From NCBI GenBank assembly GCA_023653785.1, contig JAMKCH010001633.1, positions 62,001 to 126,000 on the forward strand: DNA of 64,000 nt, given 5' to 3'. Positions 34,895 through 46,424 of the stretch are shown one piece after another (the stretch's first letter is position 1; the number at the start of each line of letters is the position of its first letter). The stretch comes from Ophioderma brevispina. Its lineage: Eukaryota; Echinodermata; Ophiuroidea; Amphilepidida; Ophiodermatidae. Under the pieces are notes generated by a model. That model worked only from the letters and a program-made list of their open reading frames with translations, did not search any database and was not told the origin of the DNA. The position numbers and the translations under genes are program-made.

Positions 34895-36210
34895 CATATT
34901 TGTTTGATTTATTCATATGCCACTCTGGCCCAAGGCCAAACTTTCTGACAAAATTCACATAAAAAATAAATACAATAGAAAAAAAAAACATTTGAAAACA
35001 TTAAAATTGCACATCACAGTACTAAAAAAAGCATAAAAAAGTACATAAGAAGCAAATTAATATACAGCTAAAATTACCACAATTCAATTAAAATCAATTA
35101 TTAAAAGTTAAAAAGTTAAGATTCTGCACACCGGCTATTTACTTTACGATTTTATCATGAAAACATAAAATTGTAATAGATGCAGAATAACCTGAGGAAG
35201 CATTAAAATTGATAAGTAAATTAATTATTAAGTTAAAGTGCTAAAACAATGCACAGGCTATTTTTTGAAACGCTCAGTTCTAGCTGGAAGTTGAGAGATC
35301 TTATTACTGTTCCGAAGCACATGACCATGACACTCGTTCCCTAAGTAGTGGGATGAGCGAACATGTACGGTTAATTTGGGAAAGCCCTTCGGCAAACCTC
35401 CGACAATGGCCCCCCTCCTACCAAGAAAGTGTCAAACTTGCAAATTTCAAGAGCGTCAGTGTATGATGAAAACTTGCTCCCCGTATTATTTTGCACGCTC
35501 TTTTTTAAATTGCGTCAATATCAGTGGCACTGCTTTAGCTGATAACCTGAATGCCATACCACATCAGCGTACTCGAGAATTGGCCTTATTTACCCACTGT
35601 ACACGACACTGAGCTCATCCGCCTAGACCCAATCGCTTAAGGTCCGTAGCATGAACAACCTGGAAATTTTGCGTTTGGTAACATCTTGTCCACCTGAACA
35701 TTCCTTTAAGATCATTCTGAAGGGCCACAGACCAAGCACCCTGGCTTCTGTGACATAGGACCGGGTTTCAGTACCAATTCTCAAGTTGCGATGTGGTGGG
35801 GTGGTCTTGAAATGAAACTTGGATGGCCTGACACTTGGTGGGATTCAACTTCAAGTTATTGTCCCCGGTCCATTCATAGAATCTACAAGATTCATCCTGA
35901 ATGGAACTGGGACAACGACCCGAAAAGTTCTCAGCAAATGTCAGGTCATCAACAATTTCCAGTAACTGACTGCCAACATTTTCTGCCGCATCATTAATAA
36001 TTTGAAACCAATAGGGCCCTTTAGTGCTTGAGGCACAACCACCTTTACAACAAACATATCAGATAAACCTCATTATACTTACACCTGTTGGCGGTTGCAG
36101 AGGAAGTCACAATCCAGGAACTATGGACCTACGGACACCAATATTGATGATCTTACTGATAAGAAGGATGTGGTCGACAAGATCAAACGCCTTCGAGAAA
36201 ATCCGTAAGT
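34895..36210 (-). pseudogene. 5'-truncated non-LTR retrotransposon with C-terminal reverse transcriptase and 3' UTR
   Basis: The minus strand starts abruptly at about 36208 inside the reverse transcriptase. It reads FSKAFDLVDHILLISKIINI and GVRRSIVP, then, after frameshifts, GPIGFQIINDAAENV, VDDLTFAENFSG (the active-site loop in its VDDL form), YEWTGDNNLKLNPTKCQAI, LKGMFRWTRC-like residues, EYADVVWHSG (about 35560), ATDIDAI-KRACKIIRGA, RFAEGL and ISQLPARTERF (about 35290). A roughly 350-bp AT-rich 3' UTR follows, ending near GGCATATGAATAAATCAAAC (about 34905). The order and motifs are those of CR1/Jockey-like LINEs. Several frame changes and stops make it dead. The strong 5' truncation is usual for LINE insertions. 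It is a different lineage from the 5.5 kb and 57.3 kb LINEs. Confidence 0.9.
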
Positions 36211-36539
36211 ACCACAGTTCCTATGTTGCGCTTCTCTTCAGCTCCCTAAAAAACAAAAGAGAGATACAAATAATGTGCAGTTGAAAAAATGAAAAAATTA
36301 TTAAGCTCAAATTCGAATGTCCTTCATATATGACATTCACAACTTTATTATGATATCGAAATTTTTTGTAATATCTGATTTTTTTTTTAATAGACCCAAT
36401 AAAAAAATTACCCAAAATGACGAAAGTTATATTTTCTACTTTTCTGTTAATTCAATATCTAGTGGATGTATTTTATCATTAAAAATCGGTAATAGAGCAG
36501 TCTTACCGAAATTTTTGTTCATTTTGTTGAGTGGTTTCA

Positions 36540-36885
36540 AGATATAGTCCACTGAACAATAGTCAGCAAACTTGGTAAGGTGTTTGGGGGCCCCCTCATT
36601 GTAAACTCAGCTTTTACATCACTCCATAGCCAAAAATCTAGCGGAGTTAGATCCGGTGACGGAGGGGGCCATTCCACCCCAACCTAAAAACCAATGATTC
36701 GATTCGGAAAGAGAGAGTCCTGAAGGTGTTTCTAACCATACAGACCTGTGTGCTGGGCACAGTCTTGAAGAACCCGGACAGACGAAATGCTCCATTTTCT
36801 TTGACCCACTGTTGGGTAAAATGGTCCCAATTATCTGCTATATGAACCAATAAATGGGATTTTAACAACCGTTATGAGTCGAGCG
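36540..36885 (-). pseudogene. Tc1/mariner-IS630-type transposase relic (DDE C-terminal part)
   Basis: The minus strand reads QDCAQHTGLYG (about 36745-36775; families usually have a QDGAPAH-type motif around the second catalytic Asp). It continues with KHLQDSLFPNRIIG, then VEWPPPSPDLTPLDFWLW (about 36612-36665) and a short tail WSDVKAEFTMRGPP. 'WPPRSPDLTPLDFFLWG' is the signature of the third catalytic region in a widespread animal group of IS630/Tc1/mariner-related transposases. Stops and frame changes occur within about 340 bp, and no TIRs were found, so only an internal/C-terminal scrap remains. It sits directly upstream, on the same strand, of the LINE at 34.9-36.2 kb, with no evident relation. 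Confidence 0.75.
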
Positions 36886-36889
36886 CGTT

Positions 36890-37745
36890 AATGTTTAGTA
36901 TTTCCGATTGGTAGCAAACATTTTGGGATTAATTCAAGGTAGTAAAAGGATATTCAATTTAGTGTGAAACGTAAGCGGTCTTTTACGTGCAAAGGTCGTA
37001 TCAGAACTCAAGTCACTATTTACAACGACCTGTTTTCTTCTGTGTTTTAGAAAAACACAGAAGCATATTACTTACAACACTATTACAACAGAACTCGTTT
37101 TCTCTGTGTGTTTAGCGTCATAAATTGAGTTTAAAGGAATCGATTGTAAGGTAGGAACTTTCGGATTCTGCATCTTGCGTATGAATGTCCAGCTTCGTGT
37201 TTACACAACTAGCCATGGACCTTTGCTTTTAGTGGGACTCTTCCTTTAATGACATTTCCTGGCCCATTTTGTATTTTCAGAGAAAAGCTTTTATTTAAGC
37301 TATTCACTGACAAATTGTTTAGTTAAATGAAATAGCCGATTCTAGTTCGCGTTAGTTTTTTTCGTTTTTTGGGGTTTGACGTCATTCAAACTTTTTTAAA
37401 AATGATTTCCTTTGGGGACGGAATTCAAATATTTTCATTTCCTTACTTGCTAATTAATGATCTTTCCATGCAGTCCTCAGAAGCGTAGCACGGGCATGGG
37501 GAGTATAGTAACCAAAATGGTACCATATTAAATCATTGATATCGTCTATTTACTGAGCTTCATCCAATACGTTTGTTTTCAAGCTTTTAAAATACGAATA
37601 GCTTTATTCAATACCTCACACTTGTCACTTAAATGTAACATCAAGAAGTATGGGTTGAAAATAAATACGAATAGATAGTAATATCAAAATAAATCATCAA
37701 TAATAACACCTAAAAAATAGTGTGCTACAAGAATAAAGTTACAAG
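36890..37745. other. Spacer with a small hairpin
   Basis: A 12-bp inverted repeat CTTCTGTGTTTT / AAAACACAGAAG lies at about 37038-37062, separated by only a few bases. Nothing else is recognised. Confidence 0.45.
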
Positions 37746-37749
37746 GCAG

Positions 37750-38103
37750 TTAAAGGGGGATGGCCCGAATTAAGATATGAAGTTTAATCTGATAGAATGG
37801 TCTTCACTCAAAAACCCCATCTGTAAGTTTCGCGCAGATATTTCAATCCGTTTTGATGGGAGAGCCAAAAACGTGATTTTGTAAACCCATAGAGTTTACT
37901 GTGTAAAATTAATATTGGTCGACCAAAAAGGGGCCACATTTTCGCATCATAAATTCTCCACCCAAACCTCCTTGGCTGTAAGATTTCACAAGTAAATGAG
38001 GAAAAATAGTTAGCTTTGCTTTGATACCAAAAATTCGACCATCTTCGTTAAAATCTGGGGCTTCTGGGGACCAAGGCATAGCGATCGGGCCATGGACCTT
38101 TAA
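37750..38103 (+). mobile_element. TTAA-flanked MITE, family 2, copy 1
   Basis: The ends are TTAA-AGGGGGATGGCCCGA (37750 on) and TCGGGCCATGGACCT-TTAA (to 38103), imperfect inverted repeats with exact TTAA on both sides. The interior (346 bp) resembles 59700-60020 in the same orientation: 'GATATTTCAAT', 'GATTTTGTAA', 'AAGTAAATGAGGAAAAATA' / 'GGTAAATGAGAAAAATA', and 'CTGGGGACCAAGG' / 'CTGGGGACAAGA'. It has no transposase. TTAA target sites point to piggyBac-type mobilisation, as for family 1, whose elements have nearly the same length and also begin AGG. Confidence 0.8.
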
Positions 38104-38109
38104 CAAGAA

Positions 38110-39830
38110 AAGTCCACATAACCTTATGCCAAGGACACAACCTAAATACTTAGGTTTGGAAAATTGCTTTTATAACTGTGTAATTTGAAGAACGAATTAT
38201 GTAAAATTTTCTTAATTTAAGTAAAAAAATGCTCAACTTTATTACTAGGAGGTTCTGTACTTACTTAAACTTTGTAGTTTTATGTATCTTGTGTAAGGAT
38301 TTTTCTTTGTATTTTATCGTGTAACACGCGTCACATAAGAGGAACTCGAACGGCAGGATTGAAGTAAATCAAGATTGTTTAACATTTACTCAATATGTAA
38401 TGTAGAAACTGAAAAAAATAATGCTAACTCAAAAATATATATGTCTAATATTCGCATTTTTTGTTATCATGAACTTTTTTTCAATTTTAACCTCAAGTCT
38501 ATGCTAGCAAGTCGGCGTCTTTACCTTCTCCGACAAAGTCTGCCATATCTTGAACTCAACCTACAATTACGTGCTAGAGACCCATCACTGATATCGTGAC
38601 TTCTGTATAATAAATCGGCATCCGCATAATCTTTAAACAACTAACCTAGACTAGAGTATTTGCTGTGTGCTTATTCGTGCCTACTAAATTCAGCAAAAGG
38701 CTCGTTCAAGCTGCGTCTCAAACCCTTGATATTATCGTTGCTTCTAATACTTGTTAATACGCCCATACTTCCATCTTGTTACACCTTCCTTCTGTACACG
38801 AAGTTACCCGAATATTAGTACTTTGCATCATCATTGAACTAACAATAACAATATATTGTTCACTGAACTTAAATAGTTATGGCAAACATAGAAAACACTT
38901 CAAATTCTTTTCAATTAGAACTGAACTAGCAATGGACTGGTGTAGTTCAGCACGATTTACTAAATCCAATAACATGAGATAAGCTAGCCTCAGTGGAGGC
39001 ATCTAACGAAGTGGAAAATACATCCTGTTCGCAGGCAATTAATTCCGCTCGTATTATGATTACCCCCTTGTATTAGAATTTTCCCCCTCCCTGCTTCCGC
39101 CCACACTTTCACAATGGCACCCACTCTAATTTGTTCATGAACCGTCTTAGAAGACAATTCCCCTGAGAAATGATGCTCTGCTTTCCACTGTCACGGAATT
39201 CCTCCAAATGACCCAACTAAATACGTACCGAAATCTAATATGAAAATCATTATCGTTTTTTCATGGAAATGTGCTTATATAATATAGCTATTTCATATGA
39301 GTTTTATATACCCTCTATGGAAGGCGTGAGTGGATTTGAGTGTATGTCGTTCATATAATCCATGGGCAAAGCAAATTGTCCGGTACCCGGAAAGGTGCAA
39401 AATTAGAGGTAATGCCGAATGTTTTTAGCTTCGAGCATTGCCAAAATCAATTCACTCTCGCTCAGTTTGACGACGAATCATGGCACAAGCCCCGCAGGGC
39501 GAGTGCCATTATGAGTTTGGTCAAGTGAACCAATTCCTGCTTTTTGCCATGCTCGAGAACGCCAATATACGACATTACTAATTTCATAAACGTTGTTACG
39601 ACGCAATTTTAAAACAAAATCTGAGTCTGAAAGCCAATGCAGTAATGTTTCTAACGAAAAGTACCAAACCCGCCATAAAAATGAATCATCCAACTTCGGC
39701 GCGTAACGTTCTAAGCCACTCCGCGTACGCTCATCAACATACGCCACCGTGCAATGACAATATCAATGATGATTTTTGTCCAATCATATTTTCTCTCTCA
39801 TAATAAACGTTTTTGGCAAGCTAAAAACTC
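38110..39830. other. Spacer, nothing recognised
   Basis: There is no repeat partner. Facing frames at 39340-39528 (plus) and 39478-39747 (minus, 89 codons) show no domain I recognise. The region 39.3-39.75 kb is less AT-rich than its surroundings but not otherwise special. Confidence 0.4.
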
Positions 39831-39834
39831 CATT

Positions 39835-40150
39835 ACGTATTGGTCACAACGCTTGCCTTTCCGACAGTACTTAAGCAAGGGCGCGTTGCTTTCACAACTG
39901 AAAAATAGATAGAAAACTAAGAAAACAGCTAAATTATCAAATTTTGTCCTTTATTATTACAAAATCACTTGTAGGCTGTAGTACACCTATAACTGTTAAA
40001 ATATTCAAAAATCTTTTGTGATGATTTACTGATTTTCTAGTTTTTACATCACCGATAGTACCTTTAAGTTCTTCCGGAAAAACAAAACGAGTTTTTATTG
40101 GCTGGACAGCAACTCGTCCTTTTTGAAGCAACGCGTTGTGAGCAATACGT
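39835..40150. mobile_element. TIR element of about 315 bp (MITE)
   Basis: The left end ACGTATTGGTCACAACGC and the right end GCGTTGTGAGCAATACGT are reverse complements apart from one mismatch. GTTGCTTTCACAA and TTTTGAAGCAAC add further inverted sequence inside. The interior is AT-rich. A 64-codon minus frame in it has no known motif. No obvious target-site duplication was seen and no second copy occurs in the window. Confidence 0.7.
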
Positions 40151-41710
40151 TTTGACCTTTGTTGCTGCTATAAACATTATGGAATGACACTTATTATATT
40201 TGCCAGTATCGGGATACTACACAAGCATGATAACATGACTAATTGTCTGTTCATTAACTTAGAATTTCCCGGTTTAATTACTTATTTTCAAAAATTACGC
40301 TCATAAAAAGAAAATCACGAAAGAAAAGTTGTGATTCATCGTTGGACCCAATAAGATCATTGGGTTTCAACTTGAAAACATATTTCAATTCTTTGGATTT
40401 TTAATCAATTTTACACTGATTTTTATTGGCAAACGACACCAAACTGGTTCCAGTGAATATTGACGTTGACTCTGGAACTTTGACGGCATGCCCATGCATG
40501 AATTAGGGGCGCTTCAAAGTACGTTACGAACAATGGGATGAATTGTAGTATTCCCTGCCACCACTTAAAATTCGGCACCTTAACATGCGGTTTTATTCCG
40601 TTACGTTGCCGAATTTGAGCCAGGGGGGGGGGGGGGGGGGGGGGGGGTGGCAGATACTAAAATCTTTCCCTAACAATTATTTTGATTCGTTGACCTTGCT
40701 TTGATTTCAGGTGTTTGCGCGGGCATTAATGCATGGGTAATATAAAATGCATCGTTGAAATACTTTTAAAGGTCTTGTCTGTTTTATTCATTTGGGTATG
40801 AACCAAAGAATCCAGACAGCTCTCCTGTAATGCCGTCCATTCAGTTAATGCCGTGGACTCCTTGAATATCTTCCTGGAGTGGGGAGTGGGTAGTGCAAAC
40901 ATGCAATAACCGTTCAGATTTGATCCTGTTGAACAAAGTTGGCATATTCATTGCATACAATTGCGGGACAACTTGATCGTGAATCATCTCTCCGACGACA
41001 ACTTTTACAACCTACAAAGTGGAGTCAATGGACCTTCCACAAAACGTACTTACTAATTGTACCAAACCCCTTTATTCGCTCATTTTCAAACGAGGTGAAA
41101 TACCCAGATTTCAATAGATTTTGAAGGTTTCAAATATCCATTCCTTTGTCATATAAAAACGCCTTAGGTCAAGATACCCGACCAACTTCTTTTTGATTTA
41201 TTTCGAACGTCCTGTATTTTTTGAAATTTATAAAACCGGACATCTAGTTAATTGAACTACAGTAGATGATAGCATAGCCAGGTAATGGGCAACCAAGTAT
41301 TACACGGGTGGGGATACATGCTTCGATCATGTTCAAATGTAATAGCACAAATAATACTTTTCTGACCATAATGATTTACAAAGTGTAGGTTTTGTGACTA
41401 TTCTGCGGAGTTCTAATTTTAAAACAACAAAAAGGTAAGGAGTGGCATTTCATTTTACGGTTCAAATTTTACAGTTGCTCAATTTTTGATAAAAGTGATA
41501 ACCGACTTTGTTGGGGCAGCCATTTCTCCATGGGATCAAAGAGCGAAAGATGCTTGCATAAGGACATTGGTTACGCATAGCGGCCGAAATAACTGATTTC
41601 TGCCCAGTTATTATTGTCTATTATACCTTTCAATACTATGGGGTGGTGTCAAGTGCCAAAGTTGCACATTTGATTGAAAATGAAAAATGTCGTCACAATT
41701 TCTTGTCCTA
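40150..41710. other. Spacer around the G25 tract, no gene recognised
   Basis: No protein motif or repeat partner was found apart from the G-run. A 61-codon frame at 40939-41124 is unremarkable. Confidence 0.4.
40623..40647 (+). repeat. G25 tract
   Basis: Twenty-five consecutive G residues followed by TGG. Such runs can form G-quadruplexes and are also prone to sequencing length errors, so the exact count may be unreliable. Confidence 0.9.
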
Positions 41711-41712
41711 AC

Positions 41713-41965
41713 TATCAGTGACCAGTAGATTTACATTCCTCCCCCCTTTGTTGCAATGACTCGAGCAAATATAGCACTGTTTGAAACCAGTAAATCCGCT
41801 CGGTATGCAGAGGAGAAAGCACTTTTTATCTGGACGTACAGAACCATTGTTATAACCCACACAGTTGAAACAGATTTCAGGTGCTCATCACCGATTTAGA
41901 TTGATGATTTTTCCTCATAAGCAAAGCCCCAAGATACTTGTCCTCTTTCACTAGAACAACCCTTA
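41713..41965 (-). pseudogene. Possible rhodopsin-like GPCR fragment (end of TM3 to TM4), copy 1
   Basis: The minus strand reads VVLVKEDKYLGALL, which resembles the E/DRY end of TM3. It then reads KNHQSKSVMST and a stop and, one base out of frame, SVSTVWVITMVLYVQIK, with the Trp expected in TM4. The partner at 61153-61375 reads FSVAWIITMALQFQIKK at the same place, and the DNA matches across about 190 bp (for example 'AGTAAATCCGCTCGGTATG'). The substitutions between the two keep the hydrophobic character, which argues for former coding sequence. Stops and a frameshift make it a relic. Assignment to GPCRs is an inference from short motifs. Confidence 0.3.
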
Positions 41966-41969
41966 GGCT

Positions 41970-44320
41970 TCCACGTGCGTTCAATTAATTTGACCGTAGA
42001 TTTCATCTTTTTTTCCGAAAGGAAACAAAGATGAACAACAAATCATGAAAGAAGTTGTTTGGCAGAAACAAAACCTAACTTACAGTAACTTGCGTAACGC
42101 CATTTGTATGCAATTTACGTGTTGTTAGCAGAGTCCGTCTAGACCCCCTTCTTGAGTTTTCTAACACTTATGTGGTAAATTGAATAGAAATGAGTCAACA
42201 ATAAGTTCTGGATCTTGGTTCTGCACAAATGTTAGTACCAGCTTACCAAGCAACATATCCACCACGACGAGTTTGTTCACAGTAAGTTTCTTTTTTCAAT
42301 AAATGATGAAATATACAGTCAAAATTATGACTCACAGTAGACCTCAAAGTTTATTTTACTCGCGAACGATGCCAGCTCAATCCAAACTGGGTATGATTTC
42401 ATAAAGGACTCCCAAGTTACATATGAGTTATGCCATTGGATTTCGGTCCTGCGCTACTTAACACATCAGACAGAGCGTGACGGAATCAATGGCAAAACCT
42501 CATTTGCGTACTTGGGGATTCTAAGTGAAACGTCTAACCTAACTGCGCGGGGATAACGAGTCTATACCGCCTGACATCTTTTCAGTTGATGGACAGTAAC
42601 ATGCCTCTGCAGTTCCAATAAACACAGGGGAATCTGAAGTGCTTTTCCGCGAAACCAGTGATGTACTTATCGAATAACGCCACGATTTGCTTGATCAATG
42701 CGCATAGTACATGTCCCTTATCACTGATATCAAAAAGAACTTAGATGGCATTGTTATTTCATTTCATCAAATGTGCAACCTTTACAATTGCCATACCAAC
42801 TGCCAATAATCCAATATCAATGCTATTATAATATTTATTTTATTTATCAGTGGGGAAATGGTTTACTCTTCTGCGAAGTATGTACTCAACATGATTTTTT
42901 TTTCCTTTGATCCCACGGCCAAATGGTATTAACAACAGACGAGTTTTTTGACTCCTGATATGTTTTGGTTAACAAGCAGAGGGCAGCAATGTCAACGTCC
43001 ATTCCATTTCTATGACATATGACTGTTTTGTCACATGTCTCGGAAACTGAGCATGCCTATGGGACAAATCTTGTCCTTATTTTAATCATTTTAGCTATGG
43101 ACATGACTTGCGTCAGTTCTTACCAAAATCAACGCGACTTTAATTTTTGCCTCTTGAAAAAATCGAATTGACCTTTGTCACTCTAGAGTCTGTGATTGAT
43201 GTACAAATCATATACCCTTTTGCAACCCTATGATCCGATAAACAATAGTTGTAATTTTCAACATAATTGGATTATTTTAAAAAATTTACCCCTGTATATC
43301 CTTGATTTACCCCCAACCTGGTTATAGCTACCTCTAGTAATGCCATTCATGCATTTTTGTGTAGATTATAGTGTCCGAGGCTGGATATAATTATGGTTTT
43401 TCCATCTTTCAAGGTACCATTTTGGTTAAAATTTCATAAAGGCTAGTTGTTATCAGTTACAATGGCATGGCTTTCTGGACGGCATACCCTCTAATTGGCA
43501 TGGCTATTCCATTCGTGCATTCCAAGGGCACCTTATCCGTCGGAAATAGCCCAATAGAAGCAACGCATATCTGATTTTATGCAGTTTGGCACAAATTTCA
43601 GAAAATTTCCAAGTCATTGTGAAGGGGTTATATTGATTTATAGATATTATAGACCGCTATCAATATTTAGTTTGTTATGGGATTTAAAACGCTTTCACAG
43701 TTTATAAATTTGTAATCATCAAATTTCTAGTGATCACATTCATGCAGAGTGCCGTTCTAGAAACTTTTTTTATGTCCTAAAACTCCGCTGATATGAGCAC
43801 CCTCATCATACATAGCATGTCCAGGACAAACAATTATAATACAACACGTTTCATTATATTTCCTCTTTTACCAAGCATTAACATAATTTTTTAAGGCCTT
43901 TTGTTTTTTAGCTCCTCTTACCATTCCCGATAATGGTTTGTTGTTGTTTTCAAAATTTAAACCATTATGTCCCGCAATTGTAGTGGTCGTCATATCAACC
44001 ATAATATTACCGTTCTCCGTGAAAACTGCATTAAGGTTTTTTATTATTTTCTTAAATTCATTATTTTTACTATTTCTTGACCGGGCATAATGTTGAATCC
44101 TGACACTTGCTCAATAATCCCCGGTTTTATAATATGTGGGTTTTTTCAGCCTTTGTTACCACTTGAAGGTAATTTTTAACTACATCCATTCCCAATATAA
44201 TAATGCAATTCCTATTTACCTTTGCTGCCCATTATTGAAATGCAGCATTCTGATTGGGATTCTGCAATAATGTTCGCCAATGCATTTTCTTATTAAATTA
44301 AGCTTTTTTAGGTAATCAGA
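41970..44320. other. AT-rich stretch, nothing recognised
   Basis: About 2.3 kb without open frames of note, protein motifs or partners. If the GPCR reading of 41.7 kb is right, an N-terminal part could lie here, but I could not find TM1-TM3 motifs. Confidence 0.4.
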
Positions 44321-44326
44321 TAGAGA

Positions 44327-44443
44327 GTTTGCAGTGTCATTTCTGGTGCTCATAATGTATCCTCGGCCAAAAAACTTTCAAATAATTATTTTAAGTTTTT
44401 CTGACCTCGGACACATTATTCAACCATAAATGACACTGCAAAC
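44327..44443. mobile_element. Fold-back element with arms of about 55 bp
   Basis: The ends GTTTGCAGTGTCATTT and AAATGACACTGCAAAC are perfect reverse complements. Inward, ATAATGT, TCC-CGG and AAAAACTT pair with ACATTAT, CCG/GGA-like and AAGTTTTT, so nearly the whole 117 bp folds back on itself around TAATTATT. This suits a snap-back MITE or a very small palindromic transposon. Confidence 0.75.
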
Positions 44444-44449
44444 CCTTTT

Positions 44450-46360
44450 ATTTTCTTAATGAGAGGCATTGCTTGTCTCCATCCTGAGGTAACTGACTGA
44501 ATAGTGGCTTACGTAGTTACATTCTTTATGGAAGGTATTATCATATAGTATTTGTAGGTTTTGGGTTTTTGTTAGAAAAAATCGAAGAAAAAACTTCGAT
44601 TGTATTAAAATTACTATCAGCATGCCCGTGGCACATGATATTGCCAAGATAGCTAAATACATTATATGGCCTAAGATTGCAAATTTCATACGGGAAACAC
44701 CGGATACCCCATAGCATGATCACATCCTTAATTTCGTATCATATAGAAATTTTGAAACGCATATTATGTTTCGAATCTTACATTACGTCACATTATATTT
44801 ATCAAACACTTTTAATGTACTTATACTACTCAATTTAATTACATTATATAACTTTGAATTACTAACGTACCTACTTCACATAAAAAGTAATGTTTTGCCT
44901 CGGTACTTAGGTTCGATTCGCCAAACGCATTCTACGGGGTGTTAGTACGCACGTTTTCAGGCTATCGTGAATTCGCTTTAACTACTCCCCATTAAACTAA
45001 CTGTGCCTCAGGCCCTCAGCTATGGAACCGATTTCCGCAATACATCAAGTAATTCTTGGGTTTTTCGTCTTGAGGTTGATAAGAAAAATATGCCACTTTC
45101 TATCAATATTATTTTTCACAACAAACTATTTTGTGTCTTGTGTTTTGAGGGATATTACATTCTCCAGATCGCATAACACGCTATTTCACGCTGAAGTCAT
45201 CTTGAAAGATATCACTGCATGACTTTTTATTTGTTGACAAGAATGTTACATAAATAATTATAAAGTACATTGTCCTGTTCATTCCGAGCCCATACCTGAT
45301 GTACAACTGGTTGGGTTGAATACGTTTGAAACCTGATTTATTATTACATGGGAATAAATTACACTAAATCAATTTAATTAAGTTGCTTCCCAGTAATTAA
45401 CATATCATTAATTAAAACGTATAACTCTAATACTTTACAATGTAATTAAATTTGCACCACATCACATTAAACAGCAAACACTATGAGCCAAGCGCGGATC
45501 CATGGGGGTGCCGGGGTGCCTTGACACCCCCTCCCCCCACACCCCGAATTTTATTTGGACGAAGGAAACATTCAATAGAATAAAAGAAAGATAGCGGAAA
45601 TGACCTGAGTTGGCTTACAATTTCGACGAAAAAGCTAGAATCGTATCGCTCCAGAAACGTGAAAGAAACAAACCGTTTCGACGTTCAGACACCTATAACT
45701 TGGTACTCATCCTGCCTTCTGTGAGTCGGAACACTAACAGACTTCCACTTCCTTCTTGACTGCAATTACGAATATAACTGATATTTACCAATACGCATCC
45801 ATAATCAGAAAAAAAAAATTAAAACGTCATGCATGGGCGTCAATTGATGGGGAACGAGGGTTGATATTACCAATGGAGGATCCAGGGACCGTCCTTGCCA
45901 CCCCTCATCGAAAAAAATCCATGTGACAATGACCACCCTTACGTGTTGGCAAATACCTCTAATCCCATAAATTTCAGCACGTTTCCGCTACCGTGGAAGA
46001 TTTACAGATCGACCTGATTTTCAGTGCAGGGCCTATTTTGGTTTGAGAAATGACATAGCGTCTCCGCCCAATTTTTACTTACTTTGCAACGGCCATCACT
46101 GCACCAACGACAGAGAATATTGTTACTTCTCAAACAAACAAATGATCGGCTTACCGCCCCCCTTTTGTGGTTCATATGGTATTTCTCCGAACTAGAAGTT
46201 AATTATTCACAACTTAAACGCGCGGCCGACCGCTTCGCTACAAATCAATTTTACAAATTACAAATTGAAGCAATAAAAATCAATAGGTTTGTATTTTCTT
46301 GAAATAATGTGAATACACTCCTGACTTATTTACCATGCCTTGTTTGTTTACCTTTAACAT
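44450..46360. other. Spacer with two 'GGATCCA' repeat-end-like strings
   Basis: GCGCGGATCCATGGGGGTGC (about 45491) and GGAGGATCCAGGGACCG (about 45875) resemble each other and GGGGCGGATCCAGCCCAT at about 49228. G-rich 'GGGGCGGATCCAGG'-type ends are common at animal DNA transposon termini, but no matching opposite ends were found. No gene is recognised. Confidence 0.35.
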
Positions 46361-46362
46361 AA

Positions 46363-46420
<58 letters not shown>
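46363..46420 (+). repeat. G58 tract
   Basis: Fifty-eight uninterrupted G residues between AACATAA and TGGTAAC. This is exceptionally long for a G homopolymer. It is either a real, unstable G-quadruplex-forming tract or an artefact of sequencing or gap filling. Confidence 0.95.
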
Positions 46421-46421
<1 letters not shown>

Positions 46422-46424
46422 GGT

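Noticed and set aside
39478..39747. 89-codon minus-strand frame as a host exon
   Set aside because: The peptide looks reasonably protein-like but I recognise no family and see no paralogue in the window.
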